Of a stretch of 64,000 nt of DNA, positions 57,246 through 64,000 are shown piece by piece. Source of the DNA: Siphonodentalium dalli (Eukaryota > Mollusca > Scaphopoda > Gadilida > Siphonodentaliidae). Made by a program: the position numbers and the translations under genes. The notes beneath the pieces were generated by a model. That model was not told the DNA's origin. It saw only the letters and a list, made by a program, of their open reading frames with translations, and made no database searches. How positions within the stretch are numbered: position 1 is the stretch's first letter; each line of letters begins with the position of its first letter. The DNA lies in contig CP136063.1 in the NCBI GenBank assembly GCA_032622095.1, forward strand, positions 113,792,723 through 113,856,722. The letters run 5' to 3'.

Positions 57246-57783
57246 GATTATAACAATTTGTCAATACGAAGTCACAAATATATATTGTAATATGCCTTGA
57301 AGCGACTCATATTTTTTGAACATCATATTGCATGAACATGCACGGTTTTTAAGTCACGTTGCATTGATAAAATGAGTCGATGTGTGCGTGGAATACTTAA
57401 AGATGCCGACCCTGTGCATTAATCAAACGATTCATAATTTCGAAATGGAAATGGTTCCATTGTTCTTCGACGTCAAAGCATTCCTTGTTGGTTTTTCTGC
57501 AATCATATGGCTAGAATGAAGAGCGTTTGTCTCAAGTATGTGCGGTAAATCTGACTTCGTTGACTTTCTTTCATATATTTTACTTAGTGTAGTCAGTTAA
57601 CTATTTTTCATAACGCGATTTCTTCAGTTTGCTAATTAGGATATACTGGGGCGAATCTGTTTTTAGTGTGGCCCCAATACGCTTCCATACATATACAAGA
57701 AAGAGGTTTTCCCTCCAGCAACATGAATTTTGTTCCTGATTCCTCGTGTATAAGAAAATGACCGTAATGAACCCAAATTAGTT
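57246..57783. other. No recognisable gene
   Basis: AT-rich spacer. GAAGAGCGTTTGTC at about 57518 matches a motif shared by several elements here. Confidence 0.4.
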
Positions 57784-58089
57784 CATGGTCACTTCGGCCA
57801 AAGGTTAGGGCCGAAAATGTTTTGGGTCGAGTTTGAAAAAGTGGGTCGAAAAGTGGTCCAAACGCTGCTCAGTCGAAAAATATTGGGATTTGGAAAAAAA
57901 TGACTCTGGGAACGTCCTCAGTGATGTGGGGTGAACAATTGGGCCGAAAAGTTTTTGGGTCGAAACTGAAAAGATGGGTTGAAAATAGGGAGACGGGAAA
58001 TGACAGGGATAACTCCAGAATCATTCATAGCCACCTCGGCCAAACATTTTGAGCCGAAACAAAGTTGGGTCGAGTTTGAAAAAGTGGGT
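57784..58089. repeat. GGGTCGA-rich duplication
   Basis: CGGCCAAA..GGGCCGAAA..GGGTCGAGTTTGAAAAAGTG occurs near 57797-57846 and again near 58038-58089, with intermediate GGGCCGAAAAG..TGGGTCGAAA near 57940. It leads straight into the second 16-bp array. Confidence 0.65.
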
Positions 58090-58345
58090 CGATACTCTGA
58101 AGCTCCGATATTCCGAAGATCCGATATTAAGAAGTTCCAATACTACGAAGGTCCGATATTCCGAAGGCTAAATACTCCGAAGGTCCGATATTTCGAGGTA
58201 TTAATACTCCGAATGTCCAATACTCCGAAGGTCTAATACTCCGAAGGCCCAGTACTCAGAAGGTCTAATACTCCGAAGTTGTTTTACTCCGAAGACCGAT
58301 TACTCCGAAGATCCGATACACCGAAGGCCCGATACTCCGAATGTT
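58090..58345. repeat. 16-bp repeat array, second plus-strand copy
   Basis: About 16 diverged units (CCGAAGGTCCGATAT and variants) of the 16-bp family, ending near ACTCCGAATGTTTT. Confidence 0.8.
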
Positions 58346-58953
58346 TTCTGATGTATAACGACGGGTTTCACTGCAGTCTTTTGATTGACGTTTTAGGGAT
58401 AGATCCACCGATGCATTGTCGTGACTATGGGTTTCTGAGATTCCACATAGTCGTCTCTTCTTCCACTGTCCATTGTTCGCCAACCAGAGCAGAATATTTT
58501 ACCACAAACTTGAAACAAACAACCTGTCATTGAAAACAATTTAAATTCCCGGCCTTTTTAGACACAACTTATGACACCTTGAGAGAAAAAAAACTTGACA
58601 CAAAAAACCCACCCATAGCACACTCTGTACAAATATTCACATCTGTGTCCCTGCTTTTATACCCAATTTCATCCTTGTCATCTTGTTTAAATGTTATGTT
58701 ACGTCTTTTGTGCGGGAGAGGGACGTCACTATATTTACAAAACTTGTGTCTCAATCCACATGTATATAATTCATATACAATAAAATATGTTTAAATAGAA
58801 CAATTACACGTACCCTCTAATTTACATGGATCAGGATTCCGCACTTACATGGAGCCAACCGAGCAGAATCGGCCTCCCTGGATGGCTGATATATATATTA
58901 AAAAAGGAAGAAATTCTCCTCTGATGTAGATGATTGCTGACGTGAAGAATGGA
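58346..58953. other. No recognisable gene
   Basis: AT-rich spacer between the 16-bp array and the palindrome at 58954; short open frames only. Confidence 0.4.
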
Positions 58954-59065
58954 ATAGTTTGAAAATTAAGAAAGGTATCCGTTCATTGTTGAATATTTAT
59001 TACATATGTGTACATGTAATAAATATTCAACAATGAACGGATACCTTTCTTAATTTTCAAACTAT
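58954..59065. repeat. Perfect 52-bp inverted repeat with 8-bp loop
   Basis: Arms 58954-59005 and 59014-59065 are exact reverse complements (ATAGTTTGAAAATTAAG ... and CTTAATTTTCAAACTAT). The loop is ATGTGTAC. No mismatch was found. Confidence 0.95.
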
Positions 59066-59584
59066 ATATATTTATTTATTTATATTTATATCGTATCTGC
59101 GTGCGTTTCTCCGAGATACGAACACATTTTGTCTGCGATGCTAATATATATACGTTTCGGATCCAAATAAGCATACATACGGGCGGAATGAAAATACCGA
59201 TTTGAAAATTATGCTAAAGTAAATATTATAGAGTACGGAGCGGTCGGAATAATAGTACAGGTGTGTTACACTACACACCATCACTCATATTCCGGGTATA
59301 TTTCTCCCATACTCAAATGCTTCAAAAATATTCATGTAGACATATATGACCTCAACTATATACATGTTGGAAATTGGGACAATTTCAGAGTATGAAATCA
59401 CAAGGAGATAATAAAGCTAGAATACATTGGGAGTTTAGGATCAGATTCTGCAAAGCAAGCTATTTTGTGATAGGAGTTACCAAACAGATTTCCAGCAACA
59501 TTACACTTTATTTGCCTGACCTGAGTGACGACTCAAGCAGTTTTGGTTGGCCTCCAGTATAACCAGCCTGAATATCCCAATATT
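59066..59584. other. No recognisable gene
   Basis: AT-rich spacer; a 62-codon frame at 59374-59562 has no recognisable motif. Confidence 0.35.
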
Positions 59585-59966
59585 TTAAGGTACGCAATCA
59601 TCAGATTCCAACAACAACAACAACAACATTTCTTCAAAAGATGCTTGAGATATTAGAATCGATTAATTACCAAAACAATTCTAACCACTGTCAACTCTAT
59701 AGTATAAAATGTACAAAAACGTGATATATATCAACATTTAGTTCAACGCAATTTGGTATCGATAGTATGTCGGTCAGCTCGTCGAATATTTGCTAGGCCG
59801 CCAGATATTCCAGGTGGTGAAAAATAAAAGATTTTAAAAAATCGGTATCTGATAACTCTGAGATTTGATGGGTGGGTTTCTCGACCCGAAAAAAATAATT
59901 TTTACACACGAAGCCAAAGAAATAGTAATCTATATAGGAACGTTCATTTGGGTTATGTATCTTTAA
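59585..59966. mobile_element. TTAA foldback family, one-armed copy
   Basis: TTAA at 59585-59588 and 59963-59966. It shares AAGGTACGCAATCATCAGATT, AACAACAAC, CTGTCAACT.TATAGTATAAAAT, GATGGGTGGGTTTCTCGACC and AAGAAATAGTAATC with the left arm of 46946-47800. Confidence 0.7.
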
Positions 59967-59982
59967 ATAAACATACACTTAC

Positions 59983-61193
59983 ACACTGTTAGAAAAATGC
60001 CCGTCGTTTTAACTGTTGCCGCATTCCGCGCAACATCGCTGCCAACCTTGGACCGTTATACACACGGTCAGGCTGTCGCATATGTTCCACGGTACAAACT
60101 CGTTTAAGTAACTGGCAGACTGTAACCAGTAACTGTCAGACCGTTGTATTTTTTTACGGTTTAATTAATATCAAGACCATACTAGTAACTAATAACGGTC
60201 AGGCCAATGGTATTTTTCATGGGTCAACACCAATGTTTTGATCTTAATTTGCTAATTTACCGTGGTTCCCAAAATTAGCCTAGTTCCCGTGGTAACAATA
60301 TAATTTCCTAGTAGGCATTACGATTCATATGTTTTAGAATTGTCGAAATTAGTGTTATTCGTAATTGAAAAATACATCTTAGTTCTTCTATTACGAGCAT
60401 AGTTTTTATGAAACTTAAATCATCAATGCATAAAGTAACAGAAAATACTTTGAAGTTTGAAGAGTTGCGCGTGATGTGTTCAACTTTCACTGACTGCTGT
60501 ATAAATAATGGCTGTAAATAAACAACGATAGCAGCTTAAAATCCGACCCATCAGTTACGAGTATAATACTAATGTCGACCATTCTAAAACATATGAATCG
60601 GGCATGCCCTTTTAAGACATAAAGCTAATAAAGATACATGTATCACAGTTAGAAGTCAAATTTATGTGCACGTATAAAAGTAAAACATCTTAATGACATA
60701 CTTTTTGGTAACATATGAGCCGTGATATTGTCCACTCACCTGTAAACACAGTTCTTGTTTTAACAGGTGTATATGTACATCATGACAATATATCAGTAAC
60801 ATTCACAGCTAGTTGGGATTGAAACCTTCAAGACACTAGCAGATCCTATAATAACTGTGCGAGATGACTTGGTGACAACGTTCTCCTATAGTCGCACATC
60901 TTTCGGTAAAATTTGATAGCATGATGTATATAGTGAATTAGTATCACGACACTTAGTATCCATATCGATTGTTCGATAAGAAAATTCTAACAAATAGTGG
61001 ACTACCGGTCGGTAAATTGTCGTAATAACTGCGCGATAATATGGCAAATGGCGACAATGTCTCATATCCACACGTTTCAATGAAAATTGATGAACACGGG
61101 ATGAATCGGTCCATGTAATTGTAATAGTTGTACTTGGAATCGTGTAGCTTCGTGATCATCCATCTCTAAGCGGCGTCAGTTCATTGTTTACAG

Positions 61194-61225
<32 letters not shown>

Positions 61226-62129
61226 AACATCGAAGCTTTTGCGTGTATTCTCTTGGTTAAATGTACTTGTGTGGGCTTTAAAACAATCAGAACACTGTCA
61301 ACTGGGAGTGGATTGAAAAGATCAAGTCTAATATCATTATAATAGCTTAAGTTAAGCTACGTTGTTGTTGTTGTTGTTGTTGTTGATATTATTGTCACTA
61401 GTGGTTGACATCGAAGCACTATTGAATTATTCTAGTGCGTGTATCCTCCTGCGACAGTAAAGGTATCTGTGTTCTAATAGCACTGTTAATTTCAACATCA
61501 ACACTGAGTCGAATGAAGACAAGCCAGAGCCGACTGTTCCGTCTCCTCGAAGTCGAACTCGAAGACAACCAGCTGTCACAATTTAGCGGGAAATATCAAT
61601 GATTAAGCCAGTTTACGCAGATTTAAAACTTAACTGTCATATTGGAATCGAAGTCAGACAGCCTTAACATTAGTCCACCACCGCATAGCTCATATTTCCC
61701 CCAAAAACAGTTTGTACAGCGGCCACGATGAGATCGATAGAACGACAAAACAAAAATTCGTGAGTGATAAAGATCACCGGTAGCTGAGAATAAAGTAACT
61801 TAATTACGGACCCAAGACCAGATGGGTATCGGAATGCGTTGCACAAAATGAACATACCGGATCATTGCACTGAATACAAACAATTAATAATAGATATTAA
61901 ATAAAAACAAAGTCAGATTCAGTCCAACACTGCCGTGTATAATTTGGTCGCCGATAAATATACTGTTGAATTTTGAAGGCATAAACTTGGAATCATGCAC
62001 AATGTTAACTTAGACCATTTGCAGGGCACATGGAACAACGGTGATTCCCATACAACCGCTGAAACGGTATGAGACCGTCGGATTACGACGGTCCGACACT
62101 GTCAAATCAACAGTATATTTTGATAGTGT
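59983..62129 (-). mobile_element. Element X copy B, complete
   Basis: The left edge is ACACTGTTAGAAAAATGCC and the right edge (minus strand) ACACTATCAAAATATACTG, imperfect inverted ends. It is 2,147 bp. It matches copy A in reverse from 62,129 to about 60,490 and lacks both insertions present in copy A. The segment 60,311-60,365 is complementary to 60,550-60,605, so part of it folds back. GTT microsatellites lie at 61193-61224 and 61362-61384. No coding; transposon class unknown. Confidence 0.7.
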
Positions 62130-63355
62130 ACGTGTACATACAGTGCTTATTTGGATTCCAAATGTACCAGCCATGCCTTAGAACTGAAAAGCAGCGTGCG
62201 ACGTTCTTGGTTATACGTATAGCAAGGCATCGCGAATGCTATACTTAACTGTTATGTACTCCAATTGACCTATAATAACACACAAGAGATCGCTCCTCGT
62301 CTCCTTTATGGTATAAGAGGCAATTATAGTGCAATTTAATGTTGCAGTTTATACAACGAGTGCACTCCATTTCCCGTTGCCTGTTGTTGCATCACACAAC
62401 AAGGGAAGTAAATGCAGGTTGCATGTATATTACCTCTATCCACGTGCTTGACTGGTGTTGTTTAGCGTAATTAGTGTAGTCTATCCCACGAGATATATGT
62501 TCGAATATCACGCGTCCTTCCCATTTGTACAAACCTCATTGATTATTGTTCATCGCGGCTGTGACTCGGGATCCCGGGCTATTGACTATCGACCTAAATT
62601 ACTATCTCGGCTTATGTGCAATATTGCAACTGCAAATCATAATTGTAATTCCATGCATGATCGAAATTGATTAAAGCTAATTCACTTGTGAAATACCGCG
62701 TGCAATACTGTTATCGGGGACAATTCGACAACGCTAACTCAATCCATTTATAGACTCAGCAAATAAACTTACTGACTTGGCTTCAGCAAAAGAACTGATT
62801 ACGCGAAGTGGAAAGTTGGTTGTATATCGGCCCTTATTTTATATATGTATATATGCCTTTATTTACTCCAATGATGGAGAGCCACTATATAGATATTACC
62901 CCACTGTCCGATTTGATACCATATTAGTCAAATATTCCTATAATCTGAATCTTACTAGACATGTGGACGATAAATTTAAAATACAAGCATTCACCATCAT
63001 TCCCATGTTGCACGCATATTTCATCATTCTTCGTTAGAAATGGGTACACAATATCATAATTCCAGAACACTCTTTCTTATCTACCGCATTTTTGTGAATG
63101 GAGCATTTGCTAGGCTGAAAAAAATTCAAAACTGTTATAACTTTCTCTTTTGTAAGTCTATATCTGGGCATCAAAACCCTAATATCAATGGGCTCATGAC
63201 CCCGATAAAGTTATTTTTGTTCAGAACACGTGCAGGTGGTGTTCAATCATGGTATCAGCTAGGGCAGTGATTTTTTAAGACTGTTGGCTACATAAATAGG
63301 ATATGAAAAATGTACACAGAAAGATAAATATAAAGATATAAATGAAAGCCCTTAT
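62130..63355. other. No recognisable gene
   Basis: Unique-looking AT-rich sequence. Two open frames (62777-63037 and 63040-63270) have no recognisable motif. Confidence 0.35.
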
Positions 63356-63840
63356 AAACATTCACCATGGTTTACCATAGTAAAAAAAACTGTAAATTTA
63401 CAACAGTCTTTTAGTTTGTAAATATACTATGGTAAAAAATTATAGTTTACTATTGTAAATTTACCACACAAACAGACAGTTGTAAACTACTATGGTTTAA
63501 TCGTGATTTTTGTTATACCATAGTAAATTTAATTTAATTTAATTTAATTTAACACCGTTGTAAAATAATATGGTTTATTTTACCGTCGTTATTACTATAC
63601 CTAGTAATTACATCCTTAGTAAATACCAAATTAAAACTACGGTAATGCCAAAATAAACCATTGTTATTAGAACGGTCTTTACCACCCAAAATACCGTTGT
63701 ACATGTAATTTAGTATGGTTTAACCATCGATTTGTTTTCAAATTTCACCACCAAAAAGACCGTTGTAAATTAACTGTGGTTTATTTTATATGGCCATTAG
63801 CACGGTGATTGCCATAGTCTTACCACCCAATTTAAAATAT
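63356..63840. repeat. Irregular ACCATAGTAAA/GGTTTA repeat field
   Basis: Words such as TTTACCATAGTAAA, ACTATGGTTTA, ACCGTTGTAAA and TTACCACCCAAA recur every 40-70 bp in both orientations, with a TTTAA microsatellite at about 63527-63552. Probably a degenerate palindromic repeat. Confidence 0.6.
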
Positions 63841-64000
63841 TTGTTACGCAGGATCGATAAAAAAACAGCAATGCTTATTCAATTTGATATGTCATTGTAA
63901 TTATTTCGCCCTCCGGGTGTATACTAATGTAGAGATTCTTGGTATCGCTGGGCGCGGGGGGTTTTATTTATAGAAATGGGAATTTTTAGGACGGATTTAA
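63841..64000. other. No feature recognised
   Basis: Window end; a short G-run at 63955-63961. Confidence 0.4.

Overview
This window looks like gene-poor, repeat-dense nuclear DNA from an invertebrate animal, most plausibly a marine one. The base composition is AT-rich, TACATGTA-type words are common (especially 42-52 kb), there are many microsatellites, and the only recognisable proteins are retroelement or transposase fragments. I cannot name the species; a mollusc-like lophotrochozoan or an early deuterostome would both fit. I found no prokaryotic operon, CRISPR array, tRNA, rRNA or convincing host gene. Nearly all long open frames are by-products of tandem repeats.

Layout. 1-1955: four non-autonomous Helitrons head-to-tail (5' TC, 3' hairpin plus CTAG), three of them carrying a 122-bp internal minisatellite. 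4.0-7.4 kb: a 43-bp satellite with a 770-bp higher-order duplication, split by a 1.1-kb terminal-inverted-repeat (TIR) element. 7.55-9.24 kb: a second Helitron pair. 10-16 kb: ~170-bp repeats, a TTAA-flanked miniature element split by a 67-bp retroposon with a 14-bp target duplication, a DDE-type transposase fragment, a 1.1-kb palindrome built of 16-bp repeats and hAT-like miniature elements, and a frameshifted retroelement ORF1-like pseudogene. 20.5-28.3 kb: LINE remnants in both orientations, two more Helitron pairs on the minus strand, and a 248-codon ORF with a GIY-YIG endonuclease domain of the Penelope-like type. 29.9-33 kb: three more LINE fragments. 34-36 kb: a long palindrome and a 35-bp satellite.

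38.1-62.1 kb can be read as nested insertions. Element X (about 2.1 kb, ACACTGTTAGAAAAAT ends) is intact at 59,983-62,129 on the minus strand. A second copy of X on the plus strand is broken at 38,483/52,859 by 14.4 kb of DNA bounded by inverted CCCATATAAAAATGTACC ends (element Y), and again at 52,983-53,485 by a TTAA miniature element. The intact copy shows both empty sites. Inside Y lies a 2.3-kb foldback, itself interrupted by a 666-bp PIF/Harbinger-like element with TTA target duplications, plus several other foldbacks.

The genes do not work together as a system. The interest is in transposition structures: tandem Helitrons, nested elements with visible empty sites, long perfect palindromes and an unusual domain order in the Penelope-like ORF. 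All repeat comparisons were made by eye, so boundaries are approximate unless a terminus is quoted.
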